Shown in pieces: positions 43,489 through 55,353 of a DNA stretch of 64,000 nucleotides. Origin of the DNA: Flectonema sp. DT1601 (lineage: Eukaryota; Euglenozoa; Diplonemea; Diplonemida; Diplonemidae); the NCBI GenBank assembly GCA_964019425.1, contig OZ025806.1:553374-617373 (forward strand), read 5' to 3'. A program made the translations under genes and the position numbers. Position 1 is the first letter of the stretch. The number at the start of each line of letters is the position of its first letter. The notes beneath the pieces were generated by a model. That model worked only from the letters and a program-made list of their open reading frames with translations. It had not been told where the DNA came from and did no database searches.

Positions 43489-44551
43489 ATGTCTACACCA
43501 CCAATTGTGGAAATTCCGCATGTAGAATCTGAGATGGATTTAGATTCAATTCTGTTTGAGGATTTGAGGACGGTGAGAGCACAATCACCACGTGCCACCA
43601 TCGGGGAAGCAGGGACGTTTTGGGATCCCCAATCCAAAATGTCCGAAGAAATGATGAAGAACAATTCGTTGGCCTTGATTGGAAGAGAAGCAGTATATTG
43701 TATGAGGAAGGAAGGGGAATCAAGTTGGAATTGGTATTGTGGCTTATTGTCAATGGTGGGTAATATGGGGAGGGTAACCTTGTCAAATTCGACAAGTCTT
43801 TTAAGGGGTGTGTATCGACACACGGGGCCGGACGAAACGTTCGACTTTCCACATGCGGGCTTTGAATATGCCCATGTGATAAGCAAGGATGTGTATTGGG
43901 ATGAGTGGTCAAAAAGGTTAGTTCTAGAAAATGAACAAAAGATGTTAGGCATGTGCCAAAAGGTAACTAATTTGGAATCGCAGGTGGCGTCATTGTTATC
44001 GCCACAGATGCATGGTGCGCAACCCCAGCCACAGGTGCATGGTGCGCAACCTCAGCCACAGATGCATGGTGCGCAACCCCAGCCACAGATGCATGGTGCG
44101 CAACCCCAGCCACAAATACAACAAGAGAGTAGTATGATGCAACAAATGATGGCACTATTATCGCAAAATCAACAATTATGTCAGATGCAGATACAACAAA
44201 CAAACGAATTGTTAAAAAACAAGGGCGGCGTAAAATGCCAATTGTCACCGGAAAATGTGGATTGCATCGAATTTGAGCTGGCGTCAGAAGCAACGAATGT
44301 GTTGCAGTGGCGCAATATACTGATACAAGGAGGGGCGGAAAGATTACTCGATAAGTTGGAGAATAAATATTGGTTACCACATAGTGGCAAAGTAGCAACC
44401 CGTGAACTGAGAGAGTTAAGGGGAGCATTTGAAGTAGTGCGAGACAACATCAAAGCCATGAGCGTATCAACTATAGACTGGGTCACTTCAAAGCCCCTTG
44501 TCAGGAGCATGAACAAGTCGCTAGAGAACTTGATCATGAAGTGGCAGCTGA
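43489..44551 (+). mobile_element. Gag-like remnant of a tyrosine-recombinase-type retroelement
   Basis: An open frame of about 354 codons up to the H2 edge. It shows an acidic N-terminus, a conserved-looking middle (FWDPQSKMSEEMMKNNSLAL), a Gln/His-rich run with four QPQMHGAQPQP-type repeats, coiled coil, and a helical C-part. The Gag role is inferred from composition, from position directly after a terminal-repeat-like H1 piece, and from the neighbouring recombinase remnant. Partial and broken copy. Confidence 0.45.
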
Positions 44552-44740
44552 ATTTCGATAAAGTGGGAAGTAACGGACTGGGAGCTTTTGGCTCCTGCCC
44601 TATTCCCGATGTAAACTTTCTTTTTATTTTTATTTTTTTTAACAGGCCCAAAGGGCGACAATGATGGTTGCTGACCAAGGAATAATATTCAAATGAATTT
44701 TCGTTTCAAAGAAACGAACAGAATTAAGAGAGAGGCAGAG

Positions 44741-44771
<31 letters not shown>

Positions 44772-44862
44772 GAGAAAAAAAAATGAAGAGGAAATAATCA
44801 AACATGAAAAAAAAAAAAAAAAAAAAATATATATATAAATAAAAAACGTTGTATGAAAAAGG

Positions 44863-44912
<50 letters not shown>

Positions 44913-45034
44913 CCAGAAAAGGAAAGAGAAAATGAAAAGGTATAATATTATTGTGGGGATATGAGGGATAGCAGGGAGATGCTCTTTTTTTTTTTTTTTT
45001 TTTTTTTTTTCTTATTTATTATTTAAAAAAAGGA
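44552..45034 (+). repeat. H2 module, copy 5
   Basis: Begins at TTTCGATAAAGTGGGAAG directly after the Gag-like frame, has the full hairpin series and an unusually long A-run (44,864-44,910), and leads into satellite with the same marker variants as the 32-kb and 37-kb copies (GACATAGTTGATCGATAG), but no MITE. Confidence 0.9.
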
Positions 45035-45130
45035 AACAATCAGTTTAGCGTCTCGATCAGGACGGAAAATAGAAATTAATCGACATAGTTGATCGATAGA
45101 AAAAAAAACAATGATAACATTGTTTATTCA

Positions 45131-45162
<32 letters not shown>

Positions 45163-45424
45163 ATTTTAAAGAAAAAACAATCAGTTTAGCGTCTTGACCA
45201 GGACGGAAAATAATAAGTAATCGACATAGTCGATCGATAAAAAAAAAACAATGATAACATTGTTTATTCCTTTTTTTTTTTTTTTTTTATTCTTTTTATT
45301 TATTTTTAAAGAAAAAACAATCAGTTTAGCGTCCTGACCAGGACGGAAAATAGAAAGTAATCGACATAGTCGATCGATAAAAGAAACAATGATAACATTG
45401 TTTATTCTTTTTTTTTTTTTTTAT
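45035..45424 (+). repeat. Satellite, 3 copies
   Basis: A-type units. The last is cut in its T-run by the 761-bp element. Confidence 0.9.
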
Positions 45425-46185
45425 CATAGATGGAAGTGCCCTACAATTTGGAGGGCGTGTAGGGCGCTTTTAATATAAATATTATTTTGGAGGGCGCTTT
45501 TTTTTACCTTTTTTATTACTATAAGACAGCTAAATTGACGTCGACTTACACTGACGCACAAGTATTTTGACGCAGAAGCCAAAAATTTTTTTGACATGCT
45601 TGGCAGTCTTTCGAAAAAGAGAAAAAAGGGTGTCACGGGGTTCGAACCCGAGACCTCCAGGTCATGGTTCGGAGGTCAACAATGGCAAAAACAATGGGCC
45701 ACTCCTTGAGAGCTTCCGGAGCCTAGTGCAATCCCTGAAGCTGAAACTCATTTCAGTGGACGATGCATCCCAGATCTACAAGGAGCTGATTAGCCCGCAG
45801 AATGCACCGAGTCGAATATAGAGGGATTCGAGGAGGGAGAGAGTGCGTTCTTGCTAGCCTGTTAATAGGTCGGTCTTCACGGTACCTTGTGAGAAAAAAA
45901 AAGAAGTTTACTGGTGGCAAGTAAACTGATATCCCAGAGACGCATTTGATCGGGCGAACCGGAGAAAAGTCAAATAAGATGCGATTCGACCCTCGCTGAG
46001 GGCAGGGGTGTGTCAAAATGAGCTCGGCATTATATTAAATTTAATTAAAAAAGCGCCCTACGCGCCCTCCAGCGCCCTATTTTGGCCCTATTTTGGCCCT
46101 ACAATGGCACTATTTTGGCCCTACAAATTTTTGTGGCTGATTTTCACCAGGCGCCCTCCAAATTTGGAGGGCACTTCCATCTATG
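45425..46185. mobile_element. 761-bp non-autonomous element with a palindromic tip and a tRNA-like core
   Basis: The left end is CATAGATGGAAGTGCCCT and the right end its inverse; the next 20 bases at the right (GCCCTCCAAATTTGGAGGGC) are a perfect palindrome, and the left has an imperfect one. Inside on the minus strand, about 45,625-45,700, GGGTTCGAACCCCGTG gives a B-box with a GACCTCC...GGAGGTC stem, so a tRNA-derived piece is likely. At 46,070-46,130 a CCCTATTTTGG motif repeats four times. The satellite flanks match an interrupted unit; an exact target duplication could not be read because of T-runs. Superfamily unknown. Confidence 0.75.
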
Positions 46186-46722
46186 TTTTATTTTAATTCT
46201 TTTTATTTATTTTTAAAAAGAAAAAAATGGGAAATAGAAATTAGTCAACAAAGTCGAACGATAAAAAAAAACAATGATAACATTGTTTATTCTTTTTTTT
46301 TTTATTTTTTTTATATTCTTTTTTATTAATTTTGAAAAAAAAAACAATCAGTTTAGCGTCTTGACCAGGACGGAAAATAGAAAGTGATCGACATAGTCGA
46401 TCGATAAAAAAAGCAATGATAACATTGTTTATTCTTTTTTTTTTTTTTTTTTTTTAAATTCTTTTTATTTATTTTTTAAAGAAAAAAAAACGGAAAATAG
46501 AAATTAGTCAACAAAGTCGAACGATAAAAAAAAACAATGATAACATTGTTTATTCTTTTTTTTTATTTTTTTTTTTTAATATTTTTTTTTTATTTTGAAA
46601 AAAAAAAACAATCAGTTTAGCGTCTTGACCAGGACGGAAAATAGAAAGTAATCGACATAGTCGATCGATAAAAAAACAATGATAACATTGTTTATTCTTT
46701 TTTTTGTATTTTTTTATATTCT
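46186..46722 (+). repeat. Satellite, 4 copies
   Basis: Alternating B and A units. Cut after TTTTTTATATTC by H3. Confidence 0.9.
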
Positions 46723-47550
46723 GGATAGGAGATTTGGGAGAGGAATAGGGGCAGTGAACTTTTGGTTCAGGCCCTTCCCATCGAACAGGACGAAGACTTC
46801 TAAAACCTGAGATGAACCAATTGAGTTGAAACAAACAAATAACAGAGACGCAACACATACCGGAACATCATCGCAAGCAATGCTTCGGACCTCCGTCGAC
46901 CTTCGTTCTTCCGGCGGCAAAGGGAAACAAGAAAGAACGGGCAATGAGACAAACCTGTTAGTTGGTGTTGTGTTGTTGTTAAAAACAAAAACATAAACGC
47001 CAGGAAGTTCGACAACGAAGACATCGACATCGATCGCTGCTCTGCAGATGTCCGGCGGGTGTTTGTCTACACTGTGTTTATTGTTTGTTTTTTTCCCAAG
47101 GTTCAACCTTGGGAAGAGAAGTAAAAAATTCCGTCAATGTTGGCCTTCCTGTTCGAAGGTGCGCACCAATGACGATAAATAGAGTGGGGGGAGAAAACCT
47201 TTGATCCAACTGGATCCCTTCACGAGCTGACATTGCCATGTGAAGTTAAATATTCTGGCGATGCCAGCTCAGGCGACTTAGCCTGCTTTTTTCTTTAAAT
47301 AAAAAAAATAAAAAGATACCAACAGGTGGGGTGATGGGTTGCGCCACTGCAATCCAGTCACAAAAAGAAACAAAGGTAATCTCAAGGGTTCTCGACCCTT
47401 GGCTCTCCCTGCGCAAGCATCGCATGGAGGGTGACGCTAAGCACCCGGGGGGTACGAAACAAACTTTCCCCCTGCTGTCCTGTTTGAAATAAAAAAAAAA
47501 ACAAAGGGATAGAAGTAAACAGAATACGTTACACCTCAACAGGTGACGCT
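46723..47550 (+). repeat. H3 repeat, longest copy
   Basis: About 830 bp: the TGAAC-TTTTG-GTTCA hairpin near the left end (46,756-46,770), then a middle with CCCAAGGTT-CA-ACCTTGGG (47,095-47,115) and GAGCTG...CAGCTC around 47,225-47,270, and a right part with CTCAAGGGTTCTCGACCCTTGG and CACCCGGGGGGTACG. A minus-strand frame (46,714-47,106) is open but shows no known domain. Related copies lie at 52,443 and 63,159. Confidence 0.85.
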
Positions 47551-48056
47551 AAATTTTTATTAATTTTGAAAAAAAAACAATCAGTTTAGCGTCTTGACCA
47601 GGACGGAAAATAGAAAGTGATCGACATAGTCGATCGGTAAAAAAACAATGATAACATTGTTTATTCTTTTTTTTTTTTTTTTTTTTTTAATATTTTTTTT
47701 TATTTTGAAAAAAAAAAAACAATCAGTTTAGCGTCTTGACCAGGACGGAAAATAGAAAGTAATCGACATAGTCGATCGATAAAAAAAAACAATGATAACA
47801 TTGTTTATTCTTTTTTTTTATTTTAAATTCTTTTTATTTATTTTTTAAAGAAAAGAAACAGAAAATAGAAATTAGTCGACAAAGTCGAACGATAAAAAAA
47901 AAACAATGATAACATTGTTTATTCTTTTTTTTTTGTATTTTTTTTAATATTCTTTTTTATTAATTTTGAAAAAAAAAACAATCAGTTTAGCGTCTTGACC
48001 AGGACGGAAAATAGAAAGTGATCGACATAGTCGATCGATAAAAAAACAATGATAAC
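47551..48056 (+). repeat. Satellite, 4 copies
   Basis: A/A/B/A order; cut after CAATGATAAC by the recombinase remnant. Confidence 0.9.
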
Positions 48057-49169
48057 ATACCACTAAGAGAATAAGCTCAGATGATATCGAGCGCTTAGTG
48101 AAGTCTGGAAAGACGTTTGATAAAGCAGTGAGGCTAGCCGAGTTAGATGCAGAGAAAAAGCTGAAGAACGAGTGGAATGGGAAAGGGGATAAGGGGAGAG
48201 GAAGTTGGAATCCGCAGAATAAATTTAAGAGCAGTTATTCAAAGGGATTTTCGGGAAACGTTGGGGGGGCTGGCAAAGGTCAAAAGTGAACCGAGGCCAG
48301 CCCCGAGTAAAGCGGTGTTTAGTCCGCGTTGGTCCAGCAAGTTTTCAGAATTTCCATGGTATCAAAGGTTCAGGAAAGGTTTCCCTAGGAAAGTCGGTGT
48401 CAGAAGGGTCGACCCTTATTCCGGAACGGATTTGGGAGATAAGGGAGAATCTCATGCAGTCGGAAGGAGCAGAGGTTTCCACATTGATTGGAAGCCTTAT
48501 GAAAAACCAGATCGAGGATCAAGTAAGGAAGATTCAGCGGGTACGGAACAGAGAGTACACGTCGGATTTGACCGACTCGTTAATGGTGATGGAACAAATC
48601 GCCGGGAAGATCTGGGCGCAAAGCACAATGAGAAGTCGACAGTGCTTGTGGGACCGTCTGCTAATTTGGGTGGAGAGAAACGATGTCCCTGTAAATCAGG
48701 ATACAGTTGCGTTGTTTGTGACAGCGACAAAGGTATCGAAGCAAGGAATGTTGGCCTACGCAAAGGCGTTCTCAGGCATGCTGAAGAGGATGGGATTGGA
48801 GAACGAGACATTGAAGCAGCTAGCGGCGGCGCTAAGGGCAGACGGCGCTGCGGTGCCGTTGGAGCAGGCGGAACCGATAAATCGTTCTGTTTTGATTGCG
48901 TGGGCAATGAAGCAAGATGTTCAGCTGAAGACGGGCTTACTGATCGCATGGAAATCGGCGGCGAGATGGGGGGAGGTATGGAAGCTGGGGAGAAGAAATT
49001 TCGTTTTCATTTCTGTGGAGGAAATAATTGTGGATTGGTGGGATGTTCCGAAGGGACGGAGGGAAGATCCTTTCAAACCATCGAGATGGGTAGTGATAAA
49101 AGGCTTTTTGACTCCAGAGATAGCCCAGGGTTTGCTGGTTCTAGGGGACTTTGTAAGTCTGACAAAGAA
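48057..49169 (+). mobile_element. Tyrosine-recombinase remnant (DIRS/VIPER-like retroelement)
   Basis: Starts with a short Gly/Lys-rich piece (NEWNGKGDKGRGSWN), like a Gag C-terminus. An overlapping frame follows with a helical DNA-binding N-domain (MRSRQCLWDRLLIWVERND) and the first part of a tyrosine recombinase catalytic domain (LLIAWKSAARWGEVWKLGRR, with the family's first Arg, and a later VPKGRRED). Upstream Gag-like plus recombinase is the arrangement of tyrosine-recombinase retroelements such as VIPER of trypanosomes. It is a partial, broken copy, joined to H2 at the standard edge. Confidence 0.6.
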
Positions 49170-49357
49170 TTCGATAGAGTGGGAAGTAACGGACTGGGAG
49201 CTTTTGGCTCCTGCCCTATTCCCGATGTAAACTTTCTTTTTATTTTTTTTTTTTTAACAGGCCCAGAGGGCGACAATGACTGTTGCTGACCAAGGAATAA
49301 TATTCAAATGAATTTTCGTTTCAAAGAAACGAACAGAATTAAGAGAGAGGCAGAGAA

Positions 49358-49390
<33 letters not shown>

Positions 49391-49614
49391 AAAAAAAAAA
49401 AAAATATGAAGAGGAAATAATCAAACATGAAAAAAATAAAAAAAAAAATAAAATATAAATAAAAAACGTTGTATGAAAAAGGAAAAAAAAGAAGAAAAAA
49501 AAAAAAGACCAGAAAAGGAAAGAGAAAATGAAAAGGTATAATATTATTTTGGGGATATGAGGATAGCAGGGAGATGCTCTTTTTTTTTTTTTTTTTTTAT
49601 TTATTATTTAAAAA
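49170..49614 (+). repeat. H2 module, copy 6
   Basis: Starts TTCGATAGAGTGGGAAG with the same two variants as copy 1 (GATAGAG, GACTGTTGC), so copies 1 and 6 are closest relatives although their upstream sequences differ. Confidence 0.9.
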
Positions 49615-49712
49615 AAAGGAAACAATCAGTTTAGCGTCTCGATCGGGACGGAAAATAGAAATTAATCGACATAGTCGATCGATAGAAAAAAAAACAATGA
49701 TAACATTGTTTA

Positions 49713-49747
<35 letters not shown>

Positions 49748-52442
49748 CTTTTAATTATTTTAAAGAAAAAACAATCAGTTTAGCGTCTTGACCAGGACGG
49801 AAAATAGAAAGTGATCGACATAGTCGATCGATAAAAAAACAATGATAACATTGTTTATTCTTTTTTTTTTTTTTTTAAATTCTTATTATTTATTTTTTAA
49901 AGAAAAAAAAACGGAAAATAAAAATTAGTCGACAAAGTCGAACGATAAAAAAAAAACAATGATAACATTGTTTATTCTTTTTTTTTTTGTTTTTTTTTTA
50001 TATTCTTTTTTATTAATTTTGAAAAAAAAAACAATCAGTTTAGCGTCTTGACCAGGACGGAAAATAGAAAGTAATCGACATAGTCGATCGATAAAAAAAC
50101 AATGATAACATTGTTTAATCTTTTTTTTTTTTTTAAATTCTTTTTATTTATTTTTTAAAGAAAAAAAAACGGAAAATAGAAATTAGTCGACAAAGTCGAA
50201 CGGTAAAAAAACAATGATAACATTGTTTATTCTTTTTTTTTATTTTTTTTATATTTTTTTTAATTAATTTTGAAAAAAAAAACAATCAGTTTAGCGTCTT
50301 GACCAGGACGGAAAATAGAAAGCGATCGACATAGTCGATCGATAAGAAAACAATGATAATATTGTTTATTCTTTTTTTTTTATTTTAAATTCTTTTTATT
50401 TATTTTTTAAAAAGAAAAAAAAACGGAAAATAGAAATTAGTCAACAAAGTCGAACGATAAAAAAAAAAACAATGATAACATTGTTTATTCTTTTTTTTTA
50501 TTTTAAATTCTTTTTATTTATTTTTTAAAGAAAAAAAAAAAAAGGAAAATAGAAATTAGTCGACAAAGTCGAACGATGAAAAAAAACAATGATAACATTG
50601 TTTATTCTTTTTTTTATTTTTTTTTTTTATTCTTTTTTATTAATTTTGAAAAAAAAAAACAATCAGTTTAGCGTCTTGACCAGGACGGAAAATAGAAATT
50701 AGTCGACAAAGTCGAACGATAAAAAAAACAATGATAACATTGTTTATTCTTTTTTTATTTTTTTTTTATATTCTTTTTTATTAATTTTGAAAAAAAAAAA
50801 ACAATCAGTTTAGCGTCTTGACCAGGACGGAAAATAGAAAGTAATCGACATAGTCGATCGATAAAAAAAACAATGATAACATTGTTTATTCTTTTTTTTA
50901 TTTTTTTTTTTTATTCTTTTTTATTAATTTTGAAAAAAAAAAACAATCAGTTTAGCGTCTTGACCAGGACGGAAAATAGAAATTAGTCGACAAAGTCGAA
51001 CGATAAAAAAAACAATGATAACATTGTTTATTCTTTTTTTATTTTGTTTTTATATTCTTTTTTATTAATTTTGAAAAAAAAAAAACAATCAGTTTAGCGT
51101 CTTGACCAGGACGGAAAATAGAAAGCGATCGACATAGTCGATCGATAAGAAAACAATGATAATATTGTTTATTCTTTTTTTTTTATTTTAAATTCTTTTT
51201 ATTTATTTTTTAAAAAGAAAAAAAAACGGAAAATAGAAATTAGTCAACAAAGTCGAACGATAAAAAAAAAAACAATGATAACATTGTTTATTCTTTTTTT
51301 TTATTTTAAATTCTTTTTATTTATTTTTTAAAGAAAAAAAAAAAAAGGAAAATAGAAATTAGTCGACAAAGTCGAACGATGAAAAAAAACAATGATAACA
51401 TTGTTTATTCTTTTTTTTATTTTTTTTTTTTATTCTTTTTTATTAATTTTGAAAAAAAAAAACAATCAGTTTAGCGTCTTGACCAGGACGGAAAATAGAA
51501 AGTAATCGACATAGTCGATCGATAAGAAAACAATGATAACATTGTGTATTCTTTTTTTTTTATTTTAAATTCTTTTTATTTATTTTTTAAAGAAAAAAAC
51601 TGAAAATAGAAATTAGTCGACAAAGTCGAACGATAAAAAAAACAATGATAACATTGTTTATTCTTTTTTTTTATTTTAAATTCTTTTTATTTATTTTTTA
51701 AAGAAAAGAAACGGAAAATAGAAATTAGTCCGATAAAAAAAAAAACAATGATAACATTGTTTATTCTTTTTTTTATTTTTTTTTTTTATATTCTTTTTTA
51801 TTAATTTTGAAAAAAAAAAACAATCAGTTTAGCGTCTTGACCAGGACGGAAAATAGAAATTAGTCGACAAAGTCGAACGATAAAAAAAAACAATGATAAC
51901 ATTGTTTATTCTTTTTTTTTTAAATTCTTTTTATTTATTTTTTAAAGGAAAAAAAACGGAAAATAGAAATTAGTCGACAAAGTCGAACGATAAAAAAACA
52001 ATGATAACATTGTTTATTCTTTTTTTTTTTTTTTTATTTCTTTTTATTTATAAAAAAAAACAATCAGTTTAGCGTCTTGACCAGGACGGAAAATAGAAAG
52101 TGATCGACATAGTCGATCGATAAAAAAACAATGATAACATTGTTTATTCTTTTTTTTATTTTAAATTCTTTTTATTTATTTTTTAAAGAAAAAAAAACGG
52201 AAAATAGAAATTAGTCGACAAAGTCGAACGATGAAAAAAAACAATGGTAACATTGTTTATTCTTTTTTTTATTTTTTTTTTTTTTATTCTTTTTTATTAA
52301 TTTTGAAAAAAAAAACAATCAGTTTAGCGTCTTGACCAGGACGGAAAATAGAAAGTAATCGACATAGTCGATCGATAAAAAAACAATGATAACATTGTTT
52401 ATCCTTTTTTTTTTTTTTTACTTCTTTTTATTTATAAAAAAA
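49615..52442 (+). repeat. Satellite array, about 22 copies
   Basis: The longest array. It contains a segmental duplication of about 803 bp: AGCGATCGACATAG with GATAATATTG and the following units at 50,321 recur at 51,124. A and B units are mixed. Confidence 0.92.
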
Positions 52443-52574
52443 AAGGACAGCAGGGGGAAAGTTTGTTTCGTACCCCCCGGGTGCTTAGCGTCACCCTCCA
52501 TGCGATGCTTGCGCAGGGAGAGCCAAGGGTCGAGAACCCTTGAGATTACCTTTGTTTCTTTTTGTGACTTTTTT
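52443..52574 (-). repeat. H3 fragment, reverse
   Basis: Inverse of 47,365-47,490: GGACAGCAGGGGGAAAG, CGTACCCCCCGGGTGC and CCAAGGGTCGAGAACCCTTG. It lies directly in front of an H2 edge. Confidence 0.85.
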
Positions 52575-52968
52575 TTTCGATAAAGTGAGAAGTAACGGAC
52601 TGGGAGCTTTTGGCTCCTGCCCTATTCCCGATGTAAACTTTCTTTTTTTTTTTTTTTTTTTTTTTAACAGGCCCAAAGGGCGACAATGATGGTTGCTGAC
52701 CAAGGAATAATATTCAAATGAATTTTCGTTTCAAAGAAACGAACAGAATTAAGAGAGAGGTAGAGAAAAAAAAAAAAAAAAAAAAAGAAAGAATAGAAAA
52801 AAAATATGAAGAGGAAATAATCAAACATGAAAAAAAAAAAAAAAAAAATAAAATATAAATAAAAAACGTTGTATGAAAACGGAAAAAAAGAAAAAAAAAG
52901 ACCAGAAAAGGAAAGAGAAAATGAAAAGGTATAATATTATTGTGGGGATATGAGGATAGCAGGGAGAT

Positions 52969-52999
<31 letters not shown>

Positions 53000-53024
53000 A
53001 TTTATTATTTAAAAAAAGGAAACA
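52575..53024 (+). repeat. H2 module, copy 7
   Basis: Starts TTTTTTTCGATAAAGTGAGAAG directly after the H3 fragment. It is complete to the satellite. Confidence 0.9.
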
Positions 53025-53672
53025 ATCAGTTTAGCGTCTCGATCAGGACGGAAAATAGAAATTAATCGACATAGTCGATCGATAGAAAAAAAAACAATGA
53101 TAACATTGTTTATTCTTTTTTTTTTTTTTTTTTTTTTAAATCCTTTTTATTATTTTTAAAGAAAAAACAATCAGTTTAGCGTCTTGACCAGGACGGAAAA
53201 TAGAAAGTAATCGACATAGTCGATCGATAAAAAAAAAACAATGATAACATTGTTTATTCCTTTTTTTTTTTTTTTTTTTTATTCTTTTTATTTATTTTTA
53301 AAGAAAAAACAATCAGTTTAGCGTCCTGACCAGGACGGAAAATTGAAAGTGATCGACATAGTCGATCGATAAAAAAACAATGATAACATTGTTTATTCCT
53401 TTTTTTTTTTTTTTTTTTATTCTTTTTATTTATTTTTAAAGAAAAAACAATCAGTTTAGCGTCCTGACCAGGACGGAAAATTGAAAGTGATCGACATAGT
53501 CGATCGATAAAAAAACAATGATAACATTGTTTATTCCTTTTTTTTTTTTTTTTTTTATTCTTTTTATTTATTTTTAAAGAAAAAACAATCAGTTTAGCGT
53601 CCTGACCAGGACGGAAAATTGAAAGTGATCGACATAGTCGATCGATAAAAAAACAATGATAACATTGTTTAT

Positions 53673-53710
<38 letters not shown>

Positions 53711-54928
53711 TTTTAATTATTTTTTAAAGAAAAAACAATCAGTTTAGCGTCTTGACCAGGACGGAAAGTAGAAAGTGATCGACATAGTCGATCGATAAAA
53801 AACAATGATAACATTGTTTATTCTTTTTTTTTTTTTTTTTTTTTAATCCTTTTTATTATTTTAAAGAAAAAACAATCAGTTTAGCGTCTTGACCAGGACG
53901 GAAAATAGAAAGTGATCGACATAGTCGATCGATAAAAAAACAATGATAACATTGTTTATTCTTTTTTTTTTCTTTTTTTTTTTTTTTTTTAACCTTTTAA
54001 TTATTTTTTAAAGAAAAAACAATCAGTTTAGCGTCTTGACCAGGACGGAAAGTAGAAAGTGATCGACATAGTCGATCGATAAAAAACAATGATAACATTG
54101 TTTATTCTTTTTTTTTTTTTTTTTTTTTTTTTAATCCTTTTTATTATTTTAAAGAAAAAACAATCAGTTTAGCGTCTTGACCAGGACGGAAAGTAGAAAG
54201 TGATCGACATAGTCGATCGATAAAAAACAATGATAACATTGTTTATTCTTTTTTTTTTTTTTTTTTTTTTTTTAATCCTTTTTATTATTTTAAAGAAAAA
54301 ACAATCAGATTAGCGTCTTGACCAGGACGGAAAATAGAAAGTGATCGACATAGTCGATCGATAAAAAAACAATGATAACATTGTTTATTCTTTTTTTTTT
54401 TTTTTTTTTAAATTCTTTTTATTTATTTTTAAAGAAAAAAAAAAAACGGAAAATAAAAATTAGTCGACAAAGTCGAACGATAAAAAAAAAACAATGATAA
54501 CATTGTTTATTCTTTTTTTTTTTGTTTTTTTTTATATTCTTTTTTATTAATTTTGAAAAAAAACAATCAGTTTAGCGTCTTGACCAGGACGGAAAATAGA
54601 AAGAAATTGACATAGTCGATCGATAAAAAAAAACAATGATAACATTGTTTACTCTTTTTTTTTTTTTTTTTTAAATTCTTTTTATTTATTTTTTAAAAAG
54701 AAAAAAAAACGGAAAATAGAAATTAGTCAACAAAGTCGAACGATAAAAAAAAAAACAATGATAACATTGTTTATTCTTTTTTTTTTTATTTTTTTTTATA
54801 TTTTGAAAAAAAAAAAAAAAAAAACAATCAGTTTAGCGTCTTGACCAGGACGGAAAATAGAAAGTGATCGACATAGTCGATCGATAAAAAAAAACAATGA
54901 TAACATTGTTTATTCTTTTTTTTTTTTT
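53025..54928 (+). repeat. Satellite array, 14 copies
   Basis: Three successive units at 53,290-53,690 (period 138-139 bp) share AATTGAAAGTGATCG, which shows recent local amplification. It is cut in a T-run by MULE-2. Confidence 0.9.
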
Positions 54929-55035
54929 GGGAAAACCTACAGATCCACCCCCAGGTTTGGAGAAACGTACACTACGGTCACGGCCTTGTGTAGCATTTTC
55001 GACCCCAGAAGATTAAATAAAAAAAAACTTTTTTT

Positions 55036-55111
55036 GCATGTCACCACTGGTTTAGTGGTAGATATTTGGATTTGCATTCGCCAGGCTGCAGGTTCGAATC
55101 CGTGTCGGTCG
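55036..55111 (+). other. tRNA-like segment in the MULE-2 left end
   Basis: ACTGGTTTAGTGGTAGAT resembles a D-arm with A-box, TTTGCATTCGCC an anticodon region, and GGTTCGAATCC a B-box. The lower T-stem does not pair, so it is tRNA-derived rather than a working gene. Confidence 0.6.
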
Positions 55112-55353
55112 TTTTTTTTCCCCCCCCCCTTTTTTTTTGCTTCCACGTCATGTGATTTAACTGAGAACGATGCGGTGAATATCGACCAGACAGTAGACTA
55201 CACAAAAAAAACAATCTTGACACAAACAGAGAGGAAGGGTTGTGTGTGCTTCCATAAAAACACACAGTCTACAAAAAAGACATGCACGTTTTAAATCAAA
55301 ACGTGAACAAAAAAGATAAAAGCTAGTAGTTAAATGTACAAAGGAGCCAGTGA

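Noticed and set aside
41618-54928. The satellite arrays as a CRISPR-like array
   Set aside because: The spacing between repeats is filled by A/T runs, not unique spacers, the units are over 100 bp, there are no cas genes, and the context is eukaryotic.
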